Source of the DNA: Acidobacteriota bacterium
GTDB lineage: Bacteria; Acidobacteriota; Terriglobia; Terriglobales; Acidobacteriaceae
NCBI GenBank assembly: GCA_013289685.1
Contig: JABCZL010000002.1
Location: forward strand, 372,001 to 436,000
Length of the DNA: 64,000 bases
Direction: 5' to 3'
Shown: one piece after another, positions 25,502 to 33,162 of the stretch
Position numbering within the stretch: position 1 is the stretch's first letter
Layout: each line of letters opens with the position of its first letter
Program-made: the position numbers and the translations under genes
Notes under the pieces: model-generated
Told to the model about the DNA's origin: nothing
Databases searched by the model: none
The model's input: only the letters and a program-made list of their open reading frames with translations

Positions 25502-26173
25502 TCAGTTTAATTCGGGCAGGATGTCCGCATAAATGAATCCGTCACGCGCTACGATTTCGCCATCCTTGATGGGAATGGGTTGCAAGAACATAGGCCCGGC
25601 GTGGGTGAAGGTGTGAAACTCGCCATTCTCGCCGCAGGGATCAACTCCGGCAGGCAGGCGACTCAATATGTCGTAGTCGAGATCGCAGCCGATGAAATCG
25701 CCGGCCAGCTTTGAAGGATCGGCACAAACGATTCGGGCACGCACACCCGCATCCAGCATTTCTAACATCACCTGTCGTGTATCTCGTCCCCAGAGAGGGA
25801 ACATGGGTTCGAGCCCGGTACCGTGGAGATGGTCTTCACGATAGCGACGGACGTCTTCGAGAAAGAGATCGCCGAAAGCGACGGCCGAGATCCCTTGCTG
25901 AACGGCCGAGGTACACGCCGCCGACATCGCTGCTTCATAGATATCGTTGCTACAGGGCCAGGGCAAGGGAACTTCCCAAAGCGGCACGCGGGCTGCGTCA
26001 GCCTGTGCCTTCAGGAGCGCGTGGCGCGTGCCATGCATGGCGACGCGCTGGAAATGCGTGTTGATCGTGGTGAGCAGTCCGACTACTTCTACTTCGCCGC
26101 GCTGACGGAGCAGGTGGAGGGTCCACGCACTATCTTTGCCGCTGCTCCACGAGAGAAGGATCTTTCTTTTCAA
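25502..26173 (-). CDS. Dph6-like adenine nucleotide alpha hydrolase (ATP-pyrophosphatase)
   Basis: This protein of about 223 residues has the PP-loop SWSSGKDSAWTLHLL near its N-terminus and the family segments GLEPMFPLWGRDTRQVMLEM and NGEFHTFTHAGPMF. The eukaryotic and archaeal relative Dph6 amidates diphthine; bacteria lack diphthamide, so here it probably ligates ammonia to another substrate. The start is uncertain: a TTG at 26173 just before LKRKILLSWSSGKDS is chosen because the alternative GTG at 26242 lies inside a GC palindrome. Confidence 0.8.
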   Translation of the reverse strand: MKRKILLSWSSGKDSAWTLHLLRQRGEVEVVGLLTTINTHFQRVAMHGTRHALLKAQADAARVPLWEVPLPWPCSNDIYEAAMSAACTSAVQQGISAVAFGDLFLEDVRRYREDHLHGTGLEPMFPLWGRDTRQVMLEMLDAGVRARIVCADPSKLAGDFIGCDLDYDILSRLPAGVDPCGENGEFHTFTHAGPMFLQPIPIKDGEIVARDGFIYADILPELN

Positions 26174-26216
26174 AGTGACCTGAACTCGCCGACGGGTGAG
26201 AGAAGTAAAAAGGAAT

Positions 26217-26242
26217 GGCGCGGGCGAGGGCGCCCGCGCCAC
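26217..26242. repeat. GC-rich palindrome (GGCGCGGGCG family)
   Basis: TGGCGCGGGCG and CGCCCGCGCCA pair around AGGG, an almost perfect 11-bp stem. It lies between the aldolase stop and the Dph6-like gene and may attenuate read-through. Confidence 0.65.
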
Positions 26243-26257
26243 CTAACCACTTCAATT

Positions 26258-27259
26258 TTACGCGTGGACCAGTTCTACGCCGTAGATCGAGTGCCAACTG
26301 GTGGCGGCTTTCAGTTTGCCGTTCACGTTGTTGATGTTCTTTACGCCTTCGGTTTCGAGCCACTTGCGGAATGCGGCTGCGCCCTGCTTGGCGTAGATGG
26401 GAATGCCGTCTTTCCAGGTGGCGCGTCCGCACAGGACGCCATTGAATTTCACTCCGGATTCTCCGGCAAGTTCGAGCGTCTCGCTGAATTCCGCGTTCCT
26501 GACGCCGGCCGACAAATAAATAAACGGCTTGGTCGCGACGTTGGCGGCTTGGTGGAACAGGTCGATGGCTTCTTTCTTGGTGTAGGCCTTCTGTCCGCCA
26601 AAGCACTTCACGCCTTCGACAAATTTCATGTTCACCGGCACTTCGACCTTGAGCACGTCGACGCCGTAGCGGTCTTTGCTGAACTCGCGCATGCTTTCGG
26701 TGACGATGTGCGGTTTCTTCTTGGCGTAATCCAGACCCTTCTCGTCTGCGCCTTCTTCGTAGCCGACGAACTCCAGGAAGTAGGGGATGTCGTTGGCGCG
26801 GCATTCGTCGCCGATGCGCTCCACCCACGCGTGCTTCTTGTCGTTGACGTCCTTGGGATCGTAGGGCGTGTAGTAGAGCAGAATTTTGACGCAGTCGGCA
26901 CCGGCTTCTTTCAGGCGGCGCGCGGACCAGTGGTCGAGCAGATCGCCGAGGCGGCCGGGGCCAGTTTTATCATAACCAGTCTTTTCATAGGCGAGCAGCA
27001 GGCCGGCATTCTTGGCGCGGCGCTTGGAGGCGGGCAGCCCCCACTCGGGGTCGAGCAGGATGGCGGAGGCGTGCGGCGTGAGAACTTCGGTGACCAGGGT
27101 TTTGAATTCTTCCATCATGGCGTCGGTGACTTCGCCGCCTTTTTCTTTGGCCAGCGATTTTTGCAGGGAGCCGCGCTGGTCCATGGCAGCAGCGGCGATG
27201 ATGCCGCGTTCGTTGGAGACTTTTTTGAGACCGGCAAGTTTGCCCGGGGTGAGTGACAT
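26258..27259 (-). CDS. lacD: LacD-type tagatose 1,6-diphosphate aldolase
   Basis: This 333-residue class I aldolase of the LacD/DeoC-like family cleaves tagatose- or sulfofructose-type phosphates through a Schiff-base lysine. Markers are GIIAAAAMDQRGSLQKSL, DPEWGLPASKRR, ADCVKILLYYTPYD (probable Schiff-base lysine in VKILLYY), DVLKVEVPVNMKFVEG and PFIYLSAGV. AGGAGG precedes the ATG by 7 nt. No lac or tagatose genes are nearby, so the physiological substrate is open; it may serve a sulfo-sugar or general ketose phosphate route. Confidence 0.88.
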   Translation of the reverse strand: MSLTPGKLAGLKKVSNERGIIAAAAMDQRGSLQKSLAKEKGGEVTDAMMEEFKTLVTEVLTPHASAILLDPEWGLPASKRRAKNAGLLLAYEKTGYDKTGPGRLGDLLDHWSARRLKEAGADCVKILLYYTPYDPKDVNDKKHAWVERIGDECRANDIPYFLEFVGYEEGADEKGLDYAKKKPHIVTESMREFSKDRYGVDVLKVEVPVNMKFVEGVKCFGGQKAYTKKEAIDLFHQAANVATKPFIYLSAGVRNAEFSETLELAGESGVKFNGVLCGRATWKDGIPIYAKQGAAAFRKWLETEGVKNINNVNGKLKAATSWHSIYGVELVHA

Positions 27260-27390
27260 GAGAATCCTCCTGTAGAGCGGATGGGATGAATGCAGTGGAA
27301 CCTATAATTGTAAACCAATGACGGTGAAAAGCGGCTTCCGGTGTTCGGCTCCGGGCTTCCGGGTATCCGGTTTTTCGGATGGGCGAAGAT

Positions 27391-27969
27391 CTACTGATTC
27401 TGCGCAACTGCTGCGATTGTGACCATCACGGGCTTAGACGTTGCGGCGATTTGGGGAGGAGTGCAGCCCAGCGCGTCGACAATGAGTTTCGCCCTGCCGC
27501 GAAGATCCGGGGGAATGTATCTGGACTGGACCCTCCAATCTCCTGCAGCGAGGCTGCCCACGGGGCGTGCCGCCTCAGTGATGTAGGACAAACCCGGCGC
27601 GAGCTTAATCCATCTCTCGTTCGCTTCATTGAGTAACTGCTGATCGGTGGTCCCTATCGGATAGAAACCCTCGAGAAACATTTCCGTTTCTCCGCCGATA
27701 CCTGTTGCCCATGTGCGAATATAGCCATCGGTCTCGTCTTCACTTTTGATATCGGGGCGCGGAAGGCAAAGCGTCTTGTCGGATAGGTTTGTGAACTTGT
27801 ATTTCACGACCACAGGCTCACCCACCAGATACGTCTTATTGACCGGAACGATTTCCAGTTTGAGTGTGGGCGGATGTTTCGGAAGAACCGGCGGTGTGTT
27901 CTGCGTCCACAACAACGGCGTTGCTACGAGAACTCCCGCCGGAATCAAGAGTAGTCTGCCGAGCGTCAT
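27391..27969 (-). CDS. Secreted hypothetical protein
   Basis: This protein of about 192 residues has a signal peptide (MTLGRLLLIPAGVLVATPLL). The mature part looks like an immunoglobulin-type fold: LKLEIVPVNKTYLVGEPVVV, then KYKFTNLSDKTLCLPRP, ending in a KPVMVTIAAVA strand. It carries two cysteines. A GTG start seven codons upstream (27990) is possible. No named family is recognised. It is divergent from the Phd/PIN module next door. Confidence 0.7.
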   Translation of the reverse strand: MTLGRLLLIPAGVLVATPLLWTQNTPPVLPKHPPTLKLEIVPVNKTYLVGEPVVVKYKFTNLSDKTLCLPRPDIKSEDETDGYIRTWATGIGGETEMFLEGFYPIGTTDQQLLNEANERWIKLAPGLSYITEAARPVGSLAAGDWRVQSRYIPPDLRGRAKLIVDALGCTPPQIAATSKPVMVTIAAVAQNQ

Positions 27970-28002
27970 GAGTTTGGACAAGGATAGCACTCGATGCGCA
28001 TC

Positions 28003-28031
28003 TTGACGGAGTTAGAAAAAGTAGGTAATAT
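28003..28031 (+). promoter_or_regulatory. Sigma-70 promoter of the Phd/PIN module
   Basis: TTGACG (28003-28008) and TAATAT (28026-28031) are separated by exactly 17 nt. Predicted transcription begins about 28038, only a few bases before the ATG at 28044, so the message is nearly leaderless. The -10 box lies inside the operator palindrome. Confidence 0.75.
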
Positions 28032-28039
28032 AACTACTT
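28019..28039 (+). promoter_or_regulatory. Palindromic operator over the -10 box
   Basis: AAGTAGGTAATATAACTACTT is a 21-bp palindrome with exact 6-bp outer arms (AAGTAG/CTACTT) and an imperfect centre. Its position over the -10 element and immediately before the antitoxin gene fits autorepression by the Phd-type antitoxin. Confidence 0.7.
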
Positions 28040-28043
28040 AAGA

Positions 28044-28283
28044 ATGGCCATGGAAAAAACCATCTCAGCAGCCGAGGCGAACCGGAAGTTCTCGCAGGTA
28101 TTGCGCGAGGTGAAGGAAGGCCGAAGCTACGTTGTGACCAGCCATGGACGGCCCGTGGCGCGCATCGAGCCGGTGAAGGAAAAGCGCAATGGCCGGGCCA
28201 AGGCCGCGTTGCTGGCGCATCTTAAAGCACAGCCGGTTCAGGATATTGGTCGCTGGACTCGGGACGAGTTGTACGACGACTAG
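28044..28283 (+). CDS. Phd/YefM-type antitoxin
   Basis: This 79-residue antitoxin has ISAAEANRKFSQVLREVKEG and YVVTSHGRPVARIEPVKEKR, the usual Phd/YefM DNA-binding fold, then a basic/acidic tail (DIGRWTRDELYDD) that would bind the toxin. A second ATG two codons in (28050) is possible. The predicted transcript starts within about 6 nt of the ATG, so initiation is probably without a ribosome-binding site. It is followed by the PIN toxin 11 nt downstream. Confidence 0.9.
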   Translation: MAMEKTISAAEANRKFSQVLREVKEGRSYVVTSHGRPVARIEPVKEKRNGRAKAALLAHLKAQPVQDIGRWTRDELYDD

Positions 28284-28294
28284 AGCGGCGTCCC

Positions 28295-28741
28295 ATGCGA
28301 ATCGCGCTCGATACGAATGTGTTGGCGTATGCTGCCGGGGTGAACGGGTCCGAGCGGCAACGGGCTGCGCTAGAACTCCTCGGCAAGCTGCCTGAATCAG
28401 AAACTTTTTTGCCGGTTCAGGCGCTCGGAGAACTTTTCCGCGTGCTGGTGCGGAAAGCGAAAGTTGCGCCGCGGTCGGCGCGTACTACGATTCTTCGCTA
28501 TCGGGATACGTACCCCCTGATCGAGACTTCTTCTTCAGTCTTGATGTCAGCGACGGACCTCGCCGTCGATCACCAGATCGGTATTTGGGATGCCGTGATG
28601 TTCGCCGCAGCCGCCGAAACCGGTTGCCGTCTCTTGCTGTCCGAAGACTTGCAGGCAGGATTCACCTGGGGCGGGGTGACGGTGGTGAATCCGTTTGCGG
28701 CGATCGTCCATCCGCTGCTGGCTGAAATGCTTGAGCCTTGA
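28295..28741 (+). CDS. PIN-domain toxin (VapC-like)
   Basis: A 148-residue PIN nuclease: MRIALDTNVLAYAAG (first Asp), PVQALGELFRVLVRKAK (Glu), IWDAVMFAAAAETG (Asp) and LLLSEDLQAGF (Asp), the full acidic set for Mg-dependent RNA cleavage. Preceded by its Phd-type antitoxin. It converges with the next PIN module, whose gene ends 4 nt after this one's stop. Confidence 0.9.
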   Translation: MRIALDTNVLAYAAGVNGSERQRAALELLGKLPESETFLPVQALGELFRVLVRKAKVAPRSARTTILRYRDTYPLIETSSSVLMSATDLAVDHQIGIWDAVMFAAAAETGCRLLLSEDLQAGFTWGGVTVVNPFAAIVHPLLAEMLEP

Positions 28742-28745
28742 GACG

Positions 28746-29162
28746 TTATACCGCCCAGTTCTGTATCTTCAGCCCGCGCACGCGGCGGAGTTCTCTTTCG
28801 TCATTGGTTACCAGCGTTAGTCCGGAAGCTAAGGCGTGGGCCGCGATCCATAGATCATTGGGCCCGACCATCTCGCCTCGGCTTTCGAGTTCCGCGCGGA
28901 TAAATCCGTACGCCTCGGCTGCATTCTCGGGCAAGGGCAATGCAGGCACCATACGGACGAACTCTTGTACAGTTGCCAGCGATCGGGCACGCTGCCCGCT
29001 CTTATTGGCGCCGTAGAGCAATTCTCCATAAGTAATCACCGAAATAGCAACTTCTCCGGAACCTACTTTGTGAAAACGCTCCGAGACTCGTTCTGGCTTC
29101 TTCTTGCGAATGTAAATGCAGATGTTGGTGTCGAGCAGGTAGCGGAAATCCACGGCCATCAC
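28746..29162 (-). CDS. vapC: PIN-domain toxin (VapC) of an AbrB/PIN module
   Basis: A 138-residue VapC: YLLDTNICIYIRKKKPERVS, SVITYGELLYGANKS, VGPNDLWIAAHALASG and LVTNDERELRRV, the acidic residues in the typical order and the classical VapC spacing. Two ATGs at the start (29162 and 29159); the first overlaps the antitoxin stop as ATGA, so translation is coupled. Confidence 0.93.
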   Translation of the reverse strand: MMAVDFRYLLDTNICIYIRKKKPERVSERFHKVGSGEVAISVITYGELLYGANKSGQRARSLATVQEFVRMVPALPLPENAAEAYGFIRAELESRGEMVGPNDLWIAAHALASGLTLVTNDERELRRVRGLKIQNWAV

Positions 29163-29389
29163 AGCCCTTTGCGCTTCTGGGGCTTTTCGTTCTCGCGGTC
29201 AGGTAGATCAAAGTCGTCGGGCAATGACGCGAGCAGTTCGAAGGCGTGTGCCAGATTGGCGGGCTTTTCCCGCAGGACCACTTCATCGCCACGGCGGAAC
29301 ACTTCGACTTCCTTTGCCTTGAAGCGGAACTCTTTGGGTAGCCGGACTGCCTGGCTGTTGCCGGAGCGGAATACTTTGGCAGTGGTCAT
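29159..29389 (-). CDS. vapB: AbrB/MazE-type antitoxin (VapB)
   Basis: This 76-residue antitoxin has a swapped-hairpin AbrB N-terminus (TTAKVFRSGNSQAVRLPKEF) followed by EVEVFRRGDEVVLREKP and a C-terminal toxin-binding helix with acidic residues (FELLASLPDDFDLPDRE). The start at 29389 follows GAGGTG. It is autoregulated in all likelihood through the tandem operator upstream. Confidence 0.92.
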   Translation of the reverse strand: MTTAKVFRSGNSQAVRLPKEFRFKAKEVEVFRRGDEVVLREKPANLAHAFELLASLPDDFDLPDRENEKPQKRKGL

Positions 29390-29400
29390 CGGGACACCTC

Positions 29401-29439
29401 GTATATACATGTAGTATATACATGTAGTATATACATGGA
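29401..29439 (-). promoter_or_regulatory. Three 13-bp operator repeats of vapBC
   Basis: GTATATACATGTA occurs at 29401-29413 and 29414-29426, with a third copy (GTATATACATGGA) at 29427-29439. Each unit contains the palindrome TACATGTA or its near relative. The array covers the -10 box, which fits cooperative repression by the VapBC complex. Confidence 0.8.
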
Positions 29440-29454
29440 TCGGGCTTTCGACAA
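29426..29454 (-). promoter_or_regulatory. Sigma-70 promoter of vapBC
   Basis: On the minus strand TTGTCG (29454-29449) and TATACT (29431-29426) are 17 nt apart. The -10 overlaps the junction of the second and third operator repeats. The predicted leader is about 30 nt. Confidence 0.7.
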
Positions 29455-29545
29455 CATGAGATTTTGCATGGCAGCCTCCTCGACAGCGACGGATGGCAGG
29501 CCGTTCTTGCTATATTGGGCTTGCTTACTTGGGGAGACTGTCATC

Positions 29546-30910
29546 ATGGCCATTGCAACGATTAATCCCGCCACGGGAGAAGTCATCAAGACATTTCAGC
29601 CGCTTTCGGAAGCTGAGATCGAGAAGAAGCTGCAGCTTGCGGTCAGCGCGTTTAAGGCCGAGCGCACGACGCCGTTTCCTGTGCGTGCCAAGCGCATGCT
29701 GAAGGCGGCGGAGATCCTGGAGCGCGACAAGGAGAAGTTCGCCCACATGATGACGCTCGAGATGGGCAAGCCCTACAAGGCTGCGGTGGCTGAGGCGGTG
29801 AAGTGCACGACCGCCTGCCGCTACTACGCCGAGAACACGGCGCGGTTTATGGCCGACGAACCGGTCGAGACCGGGGCGAGGAACAGCTTCATCCGGTATC
29901 TGCCGATCGGGCCGATTCTGGCGGTGATGCCGTGGAATTTTCCATTCTGGCAGGTGATCCGGTTCGCAGCGCCGGCGCTGATGGCGGGCAACGTTGGGCT
30001 GCTGAAGCATGCGTCCAATGTTCCGCAGTGTGCCCTCGCCATCGAGGAGATTTTTCTGGAGGCGGGGTTCCCGGCGGGCGTTTTTCAGACTTTGCTGATT
30101 GGCTCGGGGCAGGTGGATGCCCTGTTGAACGATCCGCGCGTAGTGGCGGCGACGCTGACGGGCAGCGAGCAGGCGGGAATTCAAGTTGGCATTGGAGCGG
30201 CCAAGCGGATCAAGAAAGTTGTGCTGGAGCTGGGAGGCAGCGATCCGTTTATCGTGATGCCTTCGGCCGATCTCGATACGGCGGTGAAGACCGCGGTGGA
30301 GGCGCGCATTCTCAACAACGGGCAGTCGTGCATTGCGGCCAAGAGATTCATTGTGGCTGAGCCGATCGCGGCCGAGTTTGAGAAGAAGTTTGTGGCGCGC
30401 ATGGCGAGTCTGCGGGTGGGCGATCCGTTTGACGAGAAGACTGAGCTTGGTCCGCTGGCCACGGCCGATGCGGTGACCACTCTCGACGCCGACGTCCAGA
30501 AAACGGTGAAGGCGGGAGCGAAGCTGCTGACCGGCGGGCATCCGCTGAAACAGAAGGGGAATTACTACGCGCCGACGGTGTTGACCAACATTCCGAAGGA
30601 CTCGCCGGCGTATGGCGAGGAGTTCTTTGGTCCGGTGGCGTCGATCTTTCGGGTGAAGGATCAGGATGAGGCGATCCGCATCGCCAACGACGTGCGGTTT
30701 GGGCTGGGTGCGAGCGCGTGGACCAACGATGACCAGGAGCGCGAGCGCTTCATCAACGAACTGGAAGCGGGGATGGTGTTCATCAACAAGATGGTCGCGT
30801 CGGACCCGCGGATTCCGTTCGGTGGGGTGAAGCAGTCGGGGCACGGGCGGGAGTTGGGAGCGGTGGGGATTCGAGAGTTTCTGAACGCTAAGACGGTTTG
30901 GGTGGCGTAG
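29546..30910 (+). CDS. NAD(P)-dependent aldehyde (succinate-semialdehyde-type) dehydrogenase
   Basis: This 454-residue aldehyde dehydrogenase oxidises an aldehyde to the acid. Catalytic residues in place: Asn131 (PWNFPFWQ), Glu228 (LELGGSDP) and Cys262 (NNGQSCIAAKRF). The sequence pattern (ATINPATGEVIKTF; GQSCIAAKRFIV; FGGVKQSGHGRELG) is that of the shorter succinate-semialdehyde dehydrogenase class (GabD-like, about 455 residues). The ATG at 29546 is chosen because it begins the family-typical MAIATINPATGE; the frame is open upstream across a region without a ribosome-binding site. No GABA genes are adjacent. Confidence 0.93.
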   Translation: MAIATINPATGEVIKTFQPLSEAEIEKKLQLAVSAFKAERTTPFPVRAKRMLKAAEILERDKEKFAHMMTLEMGKPYKAAVAEAVKCTTACRYYAENTARFMADEPVETGARNSFIRYLPIGPILAVMPWNFPFWQVIRFAAPALMAGNVGLLKHASNVPQCALAIEEIFLEAGFPAGVFQTLLIGSGQVDALLNDPRVVAATLTGSEQAGIQVGIGAAKRIKKVVLELGGSDPFIVMPSADLDTAVKTAVEARILNNGQSCIAAKRFIVAEPIAAEFEKKFVARMASLRVGDPFDEKTELGPLATADAVTTLDADVQKTVKAGAKLLTGGHPLKQKGNYYAPTVLTNIPKDSPAYGEEFFGPVASIFRVKDQDEAIRIANDVRFGLGASAWTNDDQERERFINELEAGMVFINKMVASDPRIPFGGVKQSGHGRELGAVGIREFLNAKTVWVA

Positions 30911-31070
30911 AACCAGGAAAATCGATCGCGGGCCTGATTCCATCGATGCGTTCCGCCGAGATTCGACGGCGAAGCCGAACCCCTATGTAGACTTGGGCGG
31001 GGCGCCTGCGATAAGCGCCGTAACAAGGCATTTGAAAGTGTTCCCACGACGCGACCTGGGAGGTCGAACA

Positions 31071-31589
31071 ATGAAGACAAGTCTTGCAATCCTGGCTTTG
31101 CTTTTCATGACTTCATTTTCAGCTTTAGCACAGGAGCCAACAACTAAAGATCCCTTACTTGATCGCCTGGCCGGCAGTTGGATCCTTCATGGCACGATTG
31201 CTGGACGCGAGACCACGCACGACATCGAGTCGGAATGGGTGCTGAGCCACGAATACCTGCGACTCCACGAAACATCGCGCGAGAAGAACACCCAAGGCCA
31301 GCCCGCGTATGAAGCGATCGTCTTTATTGAATGGGACGAACCGTCGAAGGAATACAGATGCCTGTGGCTCGACTCGACCGGTGGCGGTGGTCTCTCGGCC
31401 CCTACTGCCCAAGGCAAACGGGGCAATGACGAAATCGCGTTCTTGTTCAGGGACAAAGATGATAAGGACAGCGGCGTCCACACAACGTTCGTCTACAACA
31501 AAGGCGTCGACACTTGGAGCTGGCTTATCGATAACGAGGACGGCGGCAAGCTAACGCCTTTTGCGCGAGTTAAGCTCACCCGGAAATAG
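31071..31589 (+). CDS. Secreted DUF1579-like protein
   Basis: This 172-residue protein has a signal peptide (MKTSLAILALLFMTSFSALA). The mature part is a lipocalin-like beta-barrel pattern: DRLAGSWILHGTIAGRETTH, SEWVLSHEYLRLHETSREKN, FIEWDEPSKEYRCLW, WSWLIDNEDGGKL. The DRLAGSW opening is characteristic of DUF1579-type proteins, whose function is not known. GGGAGG lies 8 nt before the ATG. Confidence 0.82.
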   Translation: MKTSLAILALLFMTSFSALAQEPTTKDPLLDRLAGSWILHGTIAGRETTHDIESEWVLSHEYLRLHETSREKNTQGQPAYEAIVFIEWDEPSKEYRCLWLDSTGGGGLSAPTAQGKRGNDEIAFLFRDKDDKDSGVHTTFVYNKGVDTWSWLIDNEDGGKLTPFARVKLTRK

Positions 31590-31664
31590 AAACTACATCA
31601 TGCGAACCGCGCTTATGGCGAACCCTACCAGTCAAGCCAACTCCCGACTTGAGTGGGCCACCCG

Positions 31665-32402
31665 CTATTGCCTTAGCGTCAGCGTTCTCAGTACGGACTG
31701 CTGCTTGGCGATTAGGGACTGCACGCCTTGCTTCGCGAAGGCAATCATCTTTGCCAGTTGAGCGTCGTCGAAGACCTGGTGCTCGGCGGTGGCCTGGACT
31801 TCCACTAGCTTGTGGCCGGCGGTCATGACGAAGTTCATGTCGACGTCGGCGCGGGAGTCTTCTTCGTAGGAGAGATCGAGCAAGACTTCTCCGTCGACAA
31901 TTCCCACACTGACGGCGCCGACAAAATCCTTGAGCGGAACGGAAGTTAGCGTCCCCGCATCCACTAGCTTTTCCAGAGCCAGGCCCAAAGCGACGAATGC
32001 GCCGGTGATCGAGGCGGTGCGCGTGCCTCCGTCGGCCTGGATTACGTCGCAGTCGATCCAGATTGTGCGTTCGCCGAGGCGGGTGAGATCGGTGACTGCT
32101 CGGAGGCTGCGGCCGATTAGGCGCTGGATTTCGTGGGTGCGTCCGCTTTGGCGGCCTTTCGACACTTCGCGCGGAGTGCGGGTCAGGGTGGAGCGGGGAA
32201 GCATGCTGTATTCGCTGGAGATCCAGCCTTTGCCGCTGTTGCGCATGAACGATGGCACGGTTTCTTCGATTGATGCGGTGCAAATGACGCGGGTGTTGCC
32301 TACTTCAATCAGAACGGAACCTTCGGCAGTGGTGATGAAATCCGGCGTAAGGACGACCGGGCGAAGCTGCTCGGGAGAACGGTTATCAGAGCGATAGAAC
32401 AT
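31665..32402 (-). CDS. rph: Ribonuclease PH
   Basis: This 245-residue phosphorolytic exoribonuclease trims the 3' ends of tRNA precursors. Diagnostic stretches: GNTRVICTASIEETVPSFMR, YSMLPRSTLTR, RTHEIQRLIGRSLRAVTDL (phosphate-binding arginines), DCDVIQADGGTRTASITGA and LLDLSYEEDSRADVDMN. Length is standard and all motifs are present, so the enzyme should be active. It is the last gene of the DUF1015-amidase-GerMN-rph run. Confidence 0.97.
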   Translation of the reverse strand: MFYRSDNRSPEQLRPVVLTPDFITTAEGSVLIEVGNTRVICTASIEETVPSFMRNSGKGWISSEYSMLPRSTLTRTPREVSKGRQSGRTHEIQRLIGRSLRAVTDLTRLGERTIWIDCDVIQADGGTRTASITGAFVALGLALEKLVDAGTLTSVPLKDFVGAVSVGIVDGEVLLDLSYEEDSRADVDMNFVMTAGHKLVEVQATAEHQVFDDAQLAKMIAFAKQGVQSLIAKQQSVLRTLTLRQ

Positions 32403-32436
32403 GATGGGGGGATTGTAAATGAGGAATCGGGCGTTG

Positions 32437-32488
32437 GACCTCAGACCTCGGACCTCGGACCTCGGACCTCGGACGTCAGACCTCGGAC
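32437..32488. repeat. Short tandem repeat (CCTCGGA units)
   Basis: The 7- to 8-nt unit ACCTCGG is repeated about six times, with variants ACCTCAG and CGTCAG. It lies between rph and the GerMN gene; probably slippage-prone spacer. Confidence 0.6.
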
Positions 32489-32538
32489 TTTCATTCCGAC
32501 GGGCCGAGGGCTGCGGTCCGACGGCTGAGTCGCTTTCT

Positions 32539-33159
32539 TTACTGTACGGGTTGCAGCTGCGTGGCCAGTTGGTTCACTGCGGTGACGTCGTAGAACGAGG
32601 ACAGGTCGGCGTGACCGGCCAGGGTGTCGCGCTCTTTGCCATCCACCAGAATCTTCACTTTCAAAATGCCAGGCGTGTTGGTCGAGATGGTGTGGATCAA
32701 CGAGGCGACCGTCAAGTCTTCGACCAGGACGCCGGAGCGGTGGGTGTCGGCAAAGGCGGAGTTCAGGTCGATGACGGCGACTCCTGGGTCGACCAGAAAG
32801 ACGCTGCGGATATCGGCGCCAGGGCCGAGAACGTGGGGAGAGGATTTGTCGAGGTAGAGCGAGAGCAGGGCGCGCAGGAGTTCTTCGGCACGCTGCTGGC
32901 GTCCTGAGGGCAGCGGAATCAGGGCAGACTCGGCGCGCAAGGTGCCATCGTCGTCGTGAGCGACATAGAGGGTGACGCGCTCGGTCGGTCCGGCAATCGG
33001 AGGGCCCAGCGGACGGGTATCGGTGGATGCGACTGGCGTGGCGGCGACGGTCCGGCGCACATGCAAGGCGTAGATACTCAGGCCCAACACTGCGACCAGC
33101 AGAACTGCCATGGCGATCACGAGATGACGAGGGATCATGCTTCGCACCTCATTCTTCAC
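32539..33159 (-). CDS. GerMN-domain membrane or periplasmic protein
   Basis: This 206-residue protein has one N-terminal membrane helix (residues 12-33, HLVIAMAVLLVAVLGLSIYA), then a GerMN domain: ERVTLYVAHDDDGTLRAESA, RAEELLRALLSLYLD, VFLVDPGVAVIDLNSAF, LTVASLIHTISTNTPGILKV. The domain is also found in non-sporulating bacteria, often beside amidases, and is thought to bind cell-wall material. Its start lies 3 nt after the amidase stop, so the two are coupled. Confidence 0.9.
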   Translation of the reverse strand: MKNEVRSMIPRHLVIAMAVLLVAVLGLSIYALHVRRTVAATPVASTDTRPLGPPIAGPTERVTLYVAHDDDGTLRAESALIPLPSGRQQRAEELLRALLSLYLDKSSPHVLGPGADIRSVFLVDPGVAVIDLNSAFADTHRSGVLVEDLTVASLIHTISTNTPGILKVKILVDGKERDTLAGHADLSSFYDVTAVNQLATQLQPVQ

Positions 33160-33162
33160 ACC

